Numbered from the stretch's first letter, positions 32,785 to 41,241 are shown. The stretch is 64,000 nucleotides of DNA from Treponema primitia ZAS-2 (GCF_000214375.1 NC_015578.1:1302001-1366000); one strand, 5' to 3'. Notes: a model not told the origin generated them from the letters alone. Numbers and translations: made by a program.

Positions 32785-33558
32785 ATGACCCTGTCGATTC
32801 TTTTATCAGCTGCCAGCCTCATCATTTGCGGTTTTTCGTTTATTTACCTCCAGTCCTATCTCCGCCGCCGCACCGGAGCGGAACGGATTTTGGCGGACTT
32901 TGAGGAAGAGGTGGATAAGATCATAGCCGGCATAGACGCCGCCACGGACCGGGATATCACCCTTCTGGAAGATAAGGCCAAGTCCATAAAAGCCCTGCTG
33001 GAAACCCTGGACCGACGCATTGCGGCCTACGCCCGGGAACTGGAGCGGCGGAATACCCAGGAATCGGCCCTGAACACCCTGGCCGGAGAAGGCTCAAAAA
33101 AGACTGCCGCCCTCCAAACCGAAAAAAACTACGCCGCCCTAGGCCGCGGCCTCCGGTCCCTGACCATAAACCCCGGCCCGGAGACAGCGCCCCCGGGAGC
33201 GCCGCCCCCACAAGCTGTACCCGGCTCACCCTACCCACCGGCCGCCGGCGGCCCTGGACCCAATTTAACTGGTTCCAACCCAATCGAGCCCGGTTCCGCC
33301 CGGGAGCCCCAAGTTGAAGCCGGTCCCGAGGCCCCTTCCTCGCCCCGGTTTACCCGTTCTCCAACCCAGCTTAAACCCAAGGCCCCCCTGACGGAGCGGG
33401 TAAGCGAATTGTCCCTGAACGGCTTCTCCCCAGAAACCATCGCCGCCCGCCTGGGGGTAACCATAGCCGAAGTAGACCTTGCCCTGGCCATTTCAAGACG
33501 GGAAGCCCGGCGGGGAACAGCCCCTGAGGGCAATGTCACAGACGACAATCCATCATAA
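32785..33558 (+). CDS. Uncharacterised membrane-anchored protein with HTH-like tail
   Basis: One N-terminal helix (ILLSAASLIICGFSFIYLQSYL) is followed by a coiled coil (about 35-95), a Pro/Gly/Ala-rich linker (about 130-190) and a short C-terminal helix-turn-helix-like segment, LSLNGFSPETIAARLGVTIAEVDLALAI. It closes the flagellar run, six bases after the previous gene. Function unknown; proteins of this layout occur beside flagellar genes in other spirochaetes. Confidence 0.72.
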   Translation: MTLSILLSAASLIICGFSFIYLQSYLRRRTGAERILADFEEEVDKIIAGIDAATDRDITLLEDKAKSIKALLETLDRRIAAYARELERRNTQESALNTLAGEGSKKTAALQTEKNYAALGRGLRSLTINPGPETAPPGAPPPQAVPGSPYPPAAGGPGPNLTGSNPIEPGSAREPQVEAGPEAPSSPRFTRSPTQLKPKAPLTERVSELSLNGFSPETIAARLGVTIAEVDLALAISRREARRGTAPEGNVTDDNPS

Positions 33559-33602
33559 TGCGTGTCGATTGAAGGACCTTTTTTTCTGGGCCTTAATAAC
33601 TA

Positions 33603-33631
33603 TTGACTTTTTTTTTACTTCCGGGTATAAA
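33603..33631 (+). promoter_or_regulatory. Promoter of tRNA-Phe
   Basis: TTGACT (33603-33608), 17 bases, TATAAA (33626-33631); the tRNA begins 13 bases after the -10 box. Confidence 0.75.
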
Positions 33632-33643
33632 GGTATTATTCAA

Positions 33644-33716
33644 GCCACCTTAGCTCAGTTGGTAGAGCAAAGGACTGAAAATCCTTGTGTCTAGGGTTCA
33701 ATTCCCTGAGGTGGCA
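33644..33716 (+). tRNA. tRNA-Phe(GAA)
   Basis: Acceptor GCCACCT/AGGTGGC with discriminator A, D arm TAGCTCAGTTGGTAGAGCA, anticodon loop CTGAAAA (GAA) and T loop TTCAATT: a complete cloverleaf of 73 bases. CCA is not encoded. Confidence 0.96.
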
Positions 33717-33830
33717 AATATCAATAGTAACCGAGAAAATCAGAGAAAAGTCAAAAAATTCTAAATCTCCAAGAAAAGCTGGGAATTGAACCGGAGCCCC
33801 CGCCCCACGAATGTGGGGAAAAGGCGCCAT

Positions 33831-33866
33831 AAAAAAACCGTCCCGTCCGGAAACCGGACAAGACGG
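33831..33866 (-). terminator. Terminator of the 5'-nucleotidase gene
   Basis: On the minus strand a 13-bp stem with two G-T pairs (CCGTCTTGTCCGG/CCGGACGGGACGG, loop TTT) is followed by seven T. It lies 22 bases after the stop codon. Confidence 0.9.
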
Positions 33867-33888
33867 CATTTAACAAATGCAGAAAGTC

Positions 33889-35439
33889 CTAAGGGGCAAT
33901 GCCCCCGATAACCTTAAGCCGCCCGTCGGTGGAGGGGGTAATAACGCCGCCCTGGGCGCGGATATATTCCACCACCACGTAGGAAAGCAGAAGCGAAGTG
34001 TTGAAGGGGTTTTCCGACTTGGTCATGGCCACATAACCGTCGCCGCCGCCCAGAAGGTAATCGTCGGTGCTGAAACGGTAGGTCTTGTTGGGATCAACCG
34101 GTGCGCCGCCTATGGTCAGGTCTTTAACCACCCCGCCCTCCACAGTCTTGTCAATGGTAAAGCGCACTTCACTGGAGACCTGGGGGAAACCGCCTGCGCC
34201 CTGGGGGATGGTGCCGATAAACTTGAAGAGCTCCAGGATATCCGATCCCTTAAGGGACACGATAAAGAGGTAGTTCTCGAAAGGCAGCACCGTGAGGATC
34301 TGTTCCCGGGTAAGCTTTCCCTTGGGAAGGCCGGTACGGATACTGCCGCCGGCGTGGAAGACAAAATCCAGCTGCTGGTTAGACACGGTCTTGAAATACC
34401 ACGCCTCGGCATCGGTAATCATGTTTCCGATGGCGGTTTCCTGATACCTTGTAAGCCGGTTCCCGAAGACAAATTCCGCTGAGGCTTCCCCCACCACTTC
34501 TTTAAGGCTGGCATTGGCTTTTTCGATATAGGGGGCCAGCATTTTGACCACTTCCGGATCCGGCTCTATCGCGATGGGCTTCCAGGCGAAGTCCAGGAGC
34601 TTCCCGTTCTGAACGGTAAGTTTCCCGTGGCCCACATATTTTCCCCATTCGTTGGCGGAAACTATCCAGGTGGACCCCACCTTTATGGGCGCTTCCAGGT
34701 AACTATGGGAATGGCCGTCTACGATGATGTCGATACCGGGAACCGCCGCAGCCACTTCCGGGGATATAATATGATCCGCCGCTTCCTTTATGTTCCCGAT
34801 GTGGGAAACCATTATCACAATATCAACCTTTTCCTTGTTCCGCAGTATATCTACCACTTCCCGGGCAGCCTCGATCTCGTCGATAAAGGTCAGGCTCTTG
34901 TCGGGGCTGGCGATAATTTTGGTCCGCAGGGTGGTAAGGCCGAAGATCCCCACGGTAAAGCCGTCATATTTTTTGATAAGATAACGATTCCCCCCCAGGT
35001 ACTCTCCGTCGGGGGTTTTGATGTTGGATGAAACAAAGGGGAATTGGGCCAGCCCAATCTGCTTGAGCAGTTTTTCCTGATTGCCGTCGAATTCATGGTT
35101 GCCGAAGATTCCCGCATCATAGCCCATGATGTTATAGCCCAGGATATCCGGCTCCGCGGCAAACATATTGGAAAGGGCGCTGCCTGTATTGATATCCCCG
35201 GCGTCCAGCAGAAGTACCTGGGGATTGGTTGCCTTTACCGCCTTGATATAGGCCGCCACTTCCGCAAGCCCGCCCCGCCCGCCATTGGGGAGAATAGACC
35301 CATGATGATCGTTGGTATGGAGCAGGGTCAGCTCGTAGGTCTTTCCCCCACCGCGATCCCCCGCCCCCCCGGCAAATAGGGGCAAGCCCGCCAAAGACAA
35401 CAAGACCGCTACACTTAGAAATTTCGCCATAGATTTCAT
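33889..35439 (-). CDS. Secreted 5'-nucleotidase/UDP-sugar hydrolase (UshA/NutA type)
   Basis: A signal peptide (residues 1-23, LSVAVLLSLAGLPLFAG) leads into a metallophosphatase: LLHTNDHHGSILP, DAGDINTGSALS, GIFGNHEFDGN and DIIVDGHSHSY bind the metal pair. The C-terminal domain (about 320-516) shows AIGNMITDAEAWYF, VFHAGGSIRTGLPKGKLT and VLPFENYLFIVSLKG. It would strip phosphate from extracellular nucleotides in the periplasm for salvage. AGGAGGAATTT precedes the ATG. Single gene with its own terminator. Confidence 0.93.
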   Translation of the reverse strand: MKSMAKFLSVAVLLSLAGLPLFAGGAGDRGGGKTYELTLLHTNDHHGSILPNGGRGGLAEVAAYIKAVKATNPQVLLLDAGDINTGSALSNMFAAEPDILGYNIMGYDAGIFGNHEFDGNQEKLLKQIGLAQFPFVSSNIKTPDGEYLGGNRYLIKKYDGFTVGIFGLTTLRTKIIASPDKSLTFIDEIEAAREVVDILRNKEKVDIVIMVSHIGNIKEAADHIISPEVAAAVPGIDIIVDGHSHSYLEAPIKVGSTWIVSANEWGKYVGHGKLTVQNGKLLDFAWKPIAIEPDPEVVKMLAPYIEKANASLKEVVGEASAEFVFGNRLTRYQETAIGNMITDAEAWYFKTVSNQQLDFVFHAGGSIRTGLPKGKLTREQILTVLPFENYLFIVSLKGSDILELFKFIGTIPQGAGGFPQVSSEVRFTIDKTVEGGVVKDLTIGGAPVDPNKTYRFSTDDYLLGGGDGYVAMTKSENPFNTSLLLSYVVVEYIRAQGGVITPSTDGRLKVIGGIAP

Positions 35440-35500
35440 AAATTCCTCCTGATTATATGCTATGTTGGCTTAAGTATATAAAATTAACGGTTCTTTGTCT

Positions 35501-35644
35501 CTACTGATGCCTGACCTCCACCCTTAGGCGCTTCACCAGGTCACCGATATCGAGAGCCCTATGATCATAACCCAGGAAGAGGAGGCTAAGCTTGTCCCCC
35601 TTGACGTCCAACGGTATCAAATCATGGTCGATACGATAAACCTG
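35501..35644 (-). pseudogene. Possible C-terminal gene relic overlapping the NUDIX gene end
   Basis: A minus-strand frame without a start codon encodes VYRIDHDLIPLDVKGDKLSL and then LLFLGYDHRALDIGDLVKRLRVEVRHQ before its stop. The composition looks like real protein. It shares the last ~23 bases of the NUDIX gene in another frame. Either an old gene end or a shifted tail of the NUDIX gene; weak evidence. Confidence 0.3.
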
Positions 35645-36059
35645 TTAAGGCTCCGCAGTCTATATCATCCATTAATTTCTTGACTATGGGCAAATCTGCC
35701 GCAGCCCATTCAACACGTAGTAAATCCATTTTTTTTAGCCACACAAAACTTTTATGCTCTTTCAGTGTAAACGTACAATCATTTACCCTGCATAAAAAGC
35801 TATGTAGGGTAATTTCAAAGTCCGGATAACTATGATCTACCGTCATGTAGAAATCCTGCTCCCGGATATTAATATCCATGGCTAGTTCTTCATTAAGCTC
35901 CCTCATCAACGCCTGGCAATGAGACTCCCCCGGTTCAACCTTCCCGCCGGGAAACTCAAACTTGTAAGAAATATAATCATATTTACCCGCATCTTTTTGC
36001 AAGCAAAGGATTTTCCCGCCGAATGTTATAATACCCGCAACAACTTCCAGATGTTTCAT
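35622..36059 (-). CDS. NUDIX hydrolase (MutT-like)
   Basis: The Nudix box is complete: GGKVEPGESHCQALMRELNEELAM (GX5EX7REUXEEXGU with Met at the end). The start VVAGIITFGGKILCLQKD and the tail VWLKKMDLLRVEWAAADLPIVKKL resemble CTP/8-oxo-dGTP pyrophosphohydrolases. It probably cleans oxidised nucleotides. The 145-residue length fits. AT-rich relative to its left neighbour. The upstream region on its strand is T-rich with no clear ribosome binding site. Confidence 0.9.
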   Translation of the reverse strand: MKHLEVVAGIITFGGKILCLQKDAGKYDYISYKFEFPGGKVEPGESHCQALMRELNEELAMDINIREQDFYMTVDHSYPDFEITLHSFLCRVNDCTFTLKEHKSFVWLKKMDLLRVEWAAADLPIVKKLMDDIDCGALTGLSYRP

Positions 36060-36174
36060 AAAAAATATAAAATAAGATCCGGTAATTTTTTCATATCTGT
36101 AATTCCCTTTATCACAAAACTATGGATTAATCCAAATGAATTGTCAAGTAAAACTCACACCCCGACCACCGGGG

Positions 36175-36203
36175 TTGGACAAAAGTCGCCATTTAGGTAT
36201 ATA
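36175..36203 (+). promoter_or_regulatory. Probable promoter of the leucine-rich repeat gene
   Basis: TTGGAC (36175-36180), 17 bases, TATATA (36198-36203, overlapping TATACT). A small hairpin (CCCCG/CGGGG) lies upstream. AAAGGAGG follows before the gene. Confidence 0.4.
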
Positions 36204-36257
36204 CTAATATCAGGAAGGAACCATGGTTGTATGGGAGTATCATAAAGGAGGTTTGAG

Positions 36258-37172
36258 ATGAGAAAATTTTTTGTTTTACCAATATTGGTTGGCTTAACCA
36301 CATTAGTGATTTCGCAAGAATCGGGTTTAAAGACGGATTTTACAAATCCGTCTTCACTACCGTTAGTGAGAAATGGAGATTATGTAATACGCGGGACAGT
36401 TTTGGTTCAGTATACAGGCAGGGACGCTGTACTCACTATTCCGGAATCATTAGGAATAACAGAGCTTGGGGATGCTGCTTTTTCACATTCAAGATTAACT
36501 GATATAGTCATTCCGAAATCTGTAAAAAAAATAGGTATAAGTGCTTTTGCATCATGTTACTCACTTAAAAATATTTCTTTTGAAAACGGGATTGAAGTAA
36601 TCGGAGATAGTGCTTTTACAGGGTGTTCAAATTTAATTAGAATTTCTTTCCCGGATAGCCTGAAAGTCATAGGGGCTAAAGCCTTTAGTGGTTGTTTAAA
36701 ACTTGTGCGTATTACCCTTCCGGCAAATATGCTATATATTAGTTCTTCGGCGATGGACGATTCTTATTATGACAATAATAATGCCAATGGAAATTTATAT
36801 TATTCATATTATATGGCAGGACAACAGGCAGGGGTGTATAATTACTCACCAGGATTCAGATCGTGGTATATTGGAACGAACCCGGTACCGCAGGCAGTTC
36901 TGATTACTGCTGGTTCTGTTTCAAATGTGACATCAAACGAGGCATGGTTTATGATCCAGCTTCCTGCTGAAGGGTCTTTATTAACAGCATTTACCGGGGG
37001 ATCTCGCGGCGATCCTTATATAACTGTTTATTCTATCAATGGTTCTAAATTAGGGGATGATGATGATAGTGGTGGCAATAATAATGCTAAGATTGAGCTT
37101 ATGGCTACCGGCATAACTTATATAAAAGTAACCAGAGGTCAAAACTACACATTAAATGTACGTGTTGAATAG
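36258..37172 (+). CDS. Secreted BspA-like leucine-rich repeat protein
   Basis: A signal peptide (FFVLPILVGLTTLVISQE) is followed by LRR_5 (BspA/TpLRR-type) repeats about residues 45-165: LTIPESLGITELGDAAFSHS, LTDIVIPKSVKKIGISAFAS, ISFENGIEVIGDSAFTG, ISFPDSLKVIGAKAFSG. The last ~75 residues look like a PPC-type domain (DPYITVYSINGSKLGDDDDSGG). These repeats often mediate surface binding. AT-rich, strong AAAGGAGG site. A broken relative lies at 39826-40422. Confidence 0.88.
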   Translation: MRKFFVLPILVGLTTLVISQESGLKTDFTNPSSLPLVRNGDYVIRGTVLVQYTGRDAVLTIPESLGITELGDAAFSHSRLTDIVIPKSVKKIGISAFASCYSLKNISFENGIEVIGDSAFTGCSNLIRISFPDSLKVIGAKAFSGCLKLVRITLPANMLYISSSAMDDSYYDNNNANGNLYYSYYMAGQQAGVYNYSPGFRSWYIGTNPVPQAVLITAGSVSNVTSNEAWFMIQLPAEGSLLTAFTGGSRGDPYITVYSINGSKLGDDDDSGGNNNAKIELMATGITYIKVTRGQNYTLNVRVE

Positions 37173-37191
37173 TATGAGCTGTGGTTGTTAA

Positions 37192-38091
37192 ATGAAATGC
37201 CGTACATTTGTATTGGGCGGTTTGATTTTATTTCTTGCTCTGCTGTTTTACGGGCCGTTTGAATCATTCAAATTGCTGTGGGTAAATACCGCAATGTACT
37301 CAAGTAATTTCAAATGGCTTGCAAAATTAGTGTATTCTGATAATTATATTACAACAATACTTGAACAAAACGATATATCCAAACTTGAAAAAATGGATAT
37401 TTCCAGAATAAATATATTGAATAATAACAGCTTATATTTTGCAGAGGTGAAAGGTAATTATTATAAAGGCTTTATCATAAAGATTGAAAATCCGGCACGG
37501 CTTAATTTAGTTTGTTCAAACAATAATTATGGGAAATTACTTGAAGAGTTGGTATGGGAAAATGGTGCATTGGGTGGCATTAATGCTTCTGCATATTCCG
37601 ATGATACAATGAGAGGTATTGTTTGGGGAACAACAATTATTAATGGTAAAATAACCAATATGGGTAAAAAGGATGTCTTGCATACAATAGCAGGGATTAA
37701 TCAAGATTATAAATTAGTAATTGGATATTTTACCAATGAGGAAATTTTATATCAAGACTATTTGTGGGCCGTTGAATTCGGTCCAATTCTTATTATTAAT
37801 GGTGAAAAAACAATATTGTCGGCTTATTCGGGCGGAATTGCGCCAAGAACAGCAATTGGCCAAATGAAAGACGGATCGGTATTACTTGTGGTAATTGATG
37901 GAAGACAAATTGATAGTTATGGAGCAACCTTTCAAGATATCCAGGAAATTATGTTTGCGAATGGTGTAATTAATGCTATTTGTCTGGATGGGGGGTCTTC
38001 ATCAACGATTATGTATAACGGAAAAGTGCAAAACAAGCCGTCGGGTGACAAGAATGAACGGTTATTGCCTAATGCGATTATCTTTAAATGA
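37192..38091 (+). CDS. Phosphodiester glycosidase (NAGPA/DUF2233) family protein
   Basis: An N-terminal membrane anchor (FVLGGLILFLALLFYGPF) is followed by the NAGPA-type domain: GALGGINASAYSDD, EFGPILIINGE, APRTAIGQMKDGSVLLVVIDGRQ and AICLDGGSSSTIMYNGKVQN, ending in NERLLPNAIIF. The family includes the uncovering enzyme NAGPA and bacterial exopolysaccharide proteins. It would act outside the membrane on sugar phosphodiesters; the substrate is unknown. It follows the LRR gene by 19 bases but has a poor ribosome binding site. Confidence 0.88.
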   Translation: MKCRTFVLGGLILFLALLFYGPFESFKLLWVNTAMYSSNFKWLAKLVYSDNYITTILEQNDISKLEKMDISRINILNNNSLYFAEVKGNYYKGFIIKIENPARLNLVCSNNNYGKLLEELVWENGALGGINASAYSDDTMRGIVWGTTIINGKITNMGKKDVLHTIAGINQDYKLVIGYFTNEEILYQDYLWAVEFGPILIINGEKTILSAYSGGIAPRTAIGQMKDGSVLLVVIDGRQIDSYGATFQDIQEIMFANGVINAICLDGGSSSTIMYNGKVQNKPSGDKNERLLPNAIIFK

Positions 38092-38213
38092 TAATCATAA
38101 AGTAGTCGTGTGCTGGCAACCAAAATCGAATATCTGGATATACGTCTGGAGGAGATAAATGGTGCGTATTATGAAAAAATATCGCCAAAAAGAGAAGGCG
38201 CTTAAAATTAAAT

Positions 38214-38244
38214 AAACCCATCCGGTCCCTTCTATGGGGCTGGG
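38214..38244. terminator. Possible bidirectional terminator
   Basis: AAACCCA and TGGGTTT pair around an internal GG/CC-rich loop, followed by T on the right and preceded by A on the left. It lies between the glycosidase and the convergent regulator gene. Confidence 0.45.
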
Positions 38245-38247
38245 TTT

Positions 38248-38598
38248 TTATCTCTTTTTACCCTGTGGGCTGGATTCTTTGTCGGGGACCTTGCCCATTA
38301 ATTCCAGTGAGGAGTTTACCAGGGAGGCCATATCGACGGTCAGTTTATCGACAATCCCTTTAATGTCTGCGGCAACAGGGTTTTCAGGGCTAAAAAGGTC
38401 CCGAACTTCCACCCCCAGGGCATTGGTTAGCCTCACCAATATATCCGGATGCGGCCACCGTTCGCACCTTTCAATAGATCCAAGGTGGGTTAAAGAAATA
38501 TCCGCTTTTTCCGCCAGAACCTGCTGTGAAAACCCGCGAAATGCCCTAAATTTTTTTAAATTATGGCTCAAAAGAGCCCGCAGGCTATCACCGTCCAC
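38248..38598 (-). CDS. XRE-family transcriptional regulator
   Basis: The helix-turn-helix spans HNLKKFRAFRGFSQQVLAEKADISLTHLGSIERCERWPHPDILVRLTNALGVEVRDLF. A ~45-residue tail with no known domain follows. The frame is open to TTG 38616, but GGAGGGG (38608-38614) lies inside it and points to GTG 38598, giving ~116 residues. Targets unknown; it is divergent from the small gene at 38776. Confidence 0.85.
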   Translation of the reverse strand: MDGDSLRALLSHNLKKFRAFRGFSQQVLAEKADISLTHLGSIERCERWPHPDILVRLTNALGVEVRDLFSPENPVAADIKGIVDKLTVDMASLVNSSLELMGKVPDKESSPQGKKR

Positions 38599-38775
38599 TA
38601 TGACGTACCCCTCCAAACAGGATAATAAAGGCCTCTTGACTATTGATAAACTTACAGATAAGGTTTTTAACAGCCTTATTTAGGTATATTTTAAATTGTT
38701 CAAAGGTCGCCCGGCAGGAGACCTCAAAGGGCTTTAAGGTCAATATAGTGGTTCAGACAGGAGTCGGAGGTAGGT

Positions 38776-39087
38776 TTGACTAAGAATACCAGAAAAAAAT
38801 CCCAGGCTAGTGAAGGAAAAACAAAAACCAAGGCCACACAGGAAGAAATTGACGAATTCCCCGCTCAGATCAGCAATCTAATAGGTCAGGTTACCAATAG
38901 TGGAAGCGGGATAGTGGGGGAGGCTACCCGTAAAATCAAAGACTTGGCCGGGGATGAGAGTCTCAAACCCATTTTCAAGGAACTCAAGGAATATCTTAAG
39001 CGGAACGGTAAGCCTTCACCGTCATCCTTATTTAATCTTTTTGACAAATTTTCTATGCCGAGAACTGATCGTGAAATTATATTTTAA
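38776..39087 (+). CDS. Uncharacterised small basic protein
   Basis: This 103-residue Lys-rich protein starts at TTG after CGGAGGTAGG. It shows TKATQEEIDEFPAQISNLIGQVTNSGSGIVGEATRKIKDLAGDESLKPIFKELKEYLKRN. It has no signal peptide and no family I recognise. The lysine-rich head suggests binding to nucleic acid or an acidic partner, but this is a guess. Confidence 0.6.
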   Translation: MTKNTRKKSQASEGKTKTKATQEEIDEFPAQISNLIGQVTNSGSGIVGEATRKIKDLAGDESLKPIFKELKEYLKRNGKPSPSSLFNLFDKFSMPRTDREIIF

Positions 39088-39137
39088 CAGCAGGAAAAGG
39101 CTGTCGTAAGATTAAATATTAAGAAGGAGAGCATATT

Positions 39138-39689
39138 ATGAGCGAAGGAAAAGTTAAAGCGCAGGACAAGGTTTTTTGTTTTGCGTACATCGGAGGAACT
39201 TTTTTGAAAAAGATTATTTGTATTATTTTTATCGGTTTTGCAGTCATTTCGTTATTTGCAGAAGAACCAAAAAAATTTGCAAGTGGTACCTTTTTCGGTG
39301 GGCCAAATTGGTATAAAGATACTCTCAACACTGATCGTACGGAAGCCGGTGGTGCTGCAATAGGAGTTGATGTAAATTTTGTATCGAAACCTGGACTAGC
39401 TGTTTCAATTGGGGGGTTTGATAGATTCCAAAATAACTATGGATCATGGCCTGTAGTTGAAGTTGGCATGGGATATTCTATGAATTATATAGAAAATGTA
39501 TCTATCGACGCATTTTTAATGTTTATTCCGGATATTTTTATTGGTAACACATCAATTGGACCTAAGTTTAGATTTACACATTGGTTTAGAGATATTGGAA
39601 TAAATATTCAAGTTCTTCATTATATTCCATATACTTATGATTGGGGAAATATGACTCAATTACGATTCGGTATTTCCGTGAGAATTTAA
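39138..39689 (+). CDS. Small outer-membrane-like protein
   Basis: Two starts are possible. ATG 39138 follows AAGGAGA. TTG 39204 follows GGAGGA and gives a clean signal peptide (LKKIICIIFIGFAVISLFAEE). The mature part alternates aromatic and polar residues (VEVGMGYSMNYIENVSIDAFLMFIPDIFI) and ends with GISVRI, like a small barrel. AT-rich. No named family. Confidence 0.65.
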   Translation: MSEGKVKAQDKVFCFAYIGGTFLKKIICIIFIGFAVISLFAEEPKKFASGTFFGGPNWYKDTLNTDRTEAGGAAIGVDVNFVSKPGLAVSIGGFDRFQNNYGSWPVVEVGMGYSMNYIENVSIDAFLMFIPDIFIGNTSIGPKFRFTHWFRDIGINIQVLHYIPYTYDWGNMTQLRFGISVRI

Positions 39690-39825
39690 TTGTTTGAAGT
39701 TTAATTCCCTTATCGTTTTAATATAAAAATAGGGAGTATTTTTACTGATTATTATAAAAATAGTATTCTGAAGTCATTTTCCAGTTTATGCCCTCCATAA
39801 TAGTATTAGAAGGCGATTGGTGTAA

Positions 39826-40422
39826 GGGGGCGGACCAATAGGCACCGACACTTTTTTCAGTACCAGCGGTGACCGGGTAATTAATCTACCCGCCAAGGGA
39901 AGTACAGAGGCACGATTTTTCAAGGTAAGTATCAAGGGCTATACCCCGCCTCTGAATGTCAGAATTGTCAGTGTTAATGGGATTATTTCAGAAGCCTCCA
40001 ACGAAACTGGGTATATGCGAGTTTTAAACCAGACAGAGCATTACGCTTTACCGGAAGAAACAGCCAAGCGATAGGCGGTATTGGATAAGGCCACTGCAAG
40101 ATGGCAAGAGGAGTATGGCAGACAGCCGCTCATCATAAAGGATGGAATTATAGCTGAATACAAAGGAAGTGAAAAGGATGTTACGATACCATTGCAGATT
40201 TGGAATATCCCAGTCACTGGGATAGGCGATGAGGTTTTTAAAGATAAGAGGTTAACTAGTAACACTATTCCCAATAGTGTTACTTCTATTGGGAATAGTG
40301 CATTTGCTGGTAATCAATTAACCAGTATTATTATCCCTAATTGGGAGCGGAAAAGGTGTCTGGCACTAATTTTGAAAGCGGGAGGGGGGATTTCCCTCTT
40401 CCCGCTTTTCAATGAGGAGTGA
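39826..40422 (+). pseudogene. Broken BspA-like leucine-rich repeat gene
   Basis: The frame has no start codon, runs FFSTSGDRVINLPAKGSTEA ... YALPEETAKR, hits TAG at 40072, and continues in the same frame. It resumes as LRR_5 repeats ([59 protein letters not shown]). It ends abruptly at a sequence AAAAGGTGTCTGGCAC and then nonsense residues. It is a decayed relative of the gene at 36258. Confidence 0.75.
40375..40409. terminator. Terminator-like hairpin
   Basis: AAAGCGGGA and TCCCGCTTT pair with further G/C pairs inside, followed by T on the plus strand. It sits just after the end of the minus-strand PIN gene and the broken LRR gene. Confidence 0.65.
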
Positions 40423-40436
40423 GGAATGCTGTGGAG

Positions 40437-40733
40437 TTAATCGACCGTAATCATCGCAAGAAACTGTTCGGGGCTGACAGTCGGAATTTCCGACTGGGCA
40501 AAATCTCCGGCATCTCTGGTTGTGATATAGCTTGCCGCGAGCCGTTCTCCGGCGGTGAACTGCACGCAGTCCTCAAAATCGGTCCAGGCAAGGTCGATGG
40601 CCCGGCGGATTTCCACGTCGGTTACGGCGGCGATGTCCACGGTTTCAAGCAGCGCTTTAAGCCGCGACATAACCAGCTTTTTATGCCTGAGTATGACGTC
40701 AAGGGCACTATTGGTGTCGAGCAATACGTTCAT
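40437..40733 (-). CDS. PIN-domain (VapC-like) protein, apparently shortened
   Basis: The first strand with the catalytic Asp (MNVLLDTNSALDVILRH) and the later motif DLAWTDFEDCVQFTAGERLAASYITTRDAGDFAQSEIPTVSPEQFL are clear PIN features. With 98 residues it is about 35-40 shorter than usual. The stretch between the first helix and RLKALLETVDIAA, which normally holds the second acidic residue, seems missing. It may be inactive. It overlaps the upstream antitoxin gene by four bases. Confidence 0.78.
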   Translation of the reverse strand: MNVLLDTNSALDVILRHKKLVMSRLKALLETVDIAAVTDVEIRRAIDLAWTDFEDCVQFTAGERLAASYITTRDAGDFAQSEIPTVSPEQFLAMITVD

Positions 40734-41041
40734 AGACCGTATTTGTCCCTGAGGCGCATTTCGCGGATATCCTTGTGGGTAAGGGTTTCCGGCGTTACGC
40801 CTTCGGGGAGCCAGCTCCAGTCAAGTTCGACCGGCTGGTCCAGCAACTGCCAAACCGGGTTAGTCTTGCGCCTCTCGGCCATCTCGGCCCATTGCGCCCG
40901 GGTCACCTTGGGCAGCGGTTCCTTAGGGTCGGCTTTGGCGGGGGCTTTATGGGTAAGCTGATCGATAAAATCGAAAACCTGGGCTATATAAGCGGGGGGA
41001 AGCCCCTCAATTTTCTTCAAAAGCAATTCGATGTCGGACAT
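40730..41041 (-). CDS. Antitoxin-like partner of the PIN protein
   Basis: This 103-residue protein begins ELLLKKIEGLPPAYIAQVFDFIDQL, a DUF2281-like head seen in many VapB-type partners. It continues with a flexible middle and WQLLDQPVELDWSWLPEGVTPETLTHKDIREMRLRDKYGL. It is upstream of, and overlaps, the PIN gene in normal vapBC order. AGGTACGT lies before the ATG. Confidence 0.75.
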   Translation of the reverse strand: MSDIELLLKKIEGLPPAYIAQVFDFIDQLTHKAPAKADPKEPLPKVTRAQWAEMAERRKTNPVWQLLDQPVELDWSWLPEGVTPETLTHKDIREMRLRDKYGL

Positions 41042-41241
41042 ACGTACCTAACTTTCTTTAATTTAACGCTAAAATCATCGAATTTCAAGGTTCAAAAGGC
41101 GCCTGTTTCAATGTGGGTGGCTAAGAAACAGTCCGTATCCCATGGCGCACCTCGCGGTCGGTTTTGAAGTCAAGCGCAGAAACCCATCAAAATCTGAATG
41201 ACATAGCTGATTGCACTCATGATTGAGCCTCTGGTGGACTT

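Noticed and set aside
38110-38205. 31-codon GTG frame (VLATKIEYLDIRLEEINGAY...) after the glycosidase gene
   Set aside because: Too short, no ribosome binding site and no recognisable family; may be a relic but cannot be supported.
41042-41241. Gene or RNA in the 200-base gap before the barrel gene
   Set aside because: No open frame with a start and ribosome binding site and no stable structure was seen.
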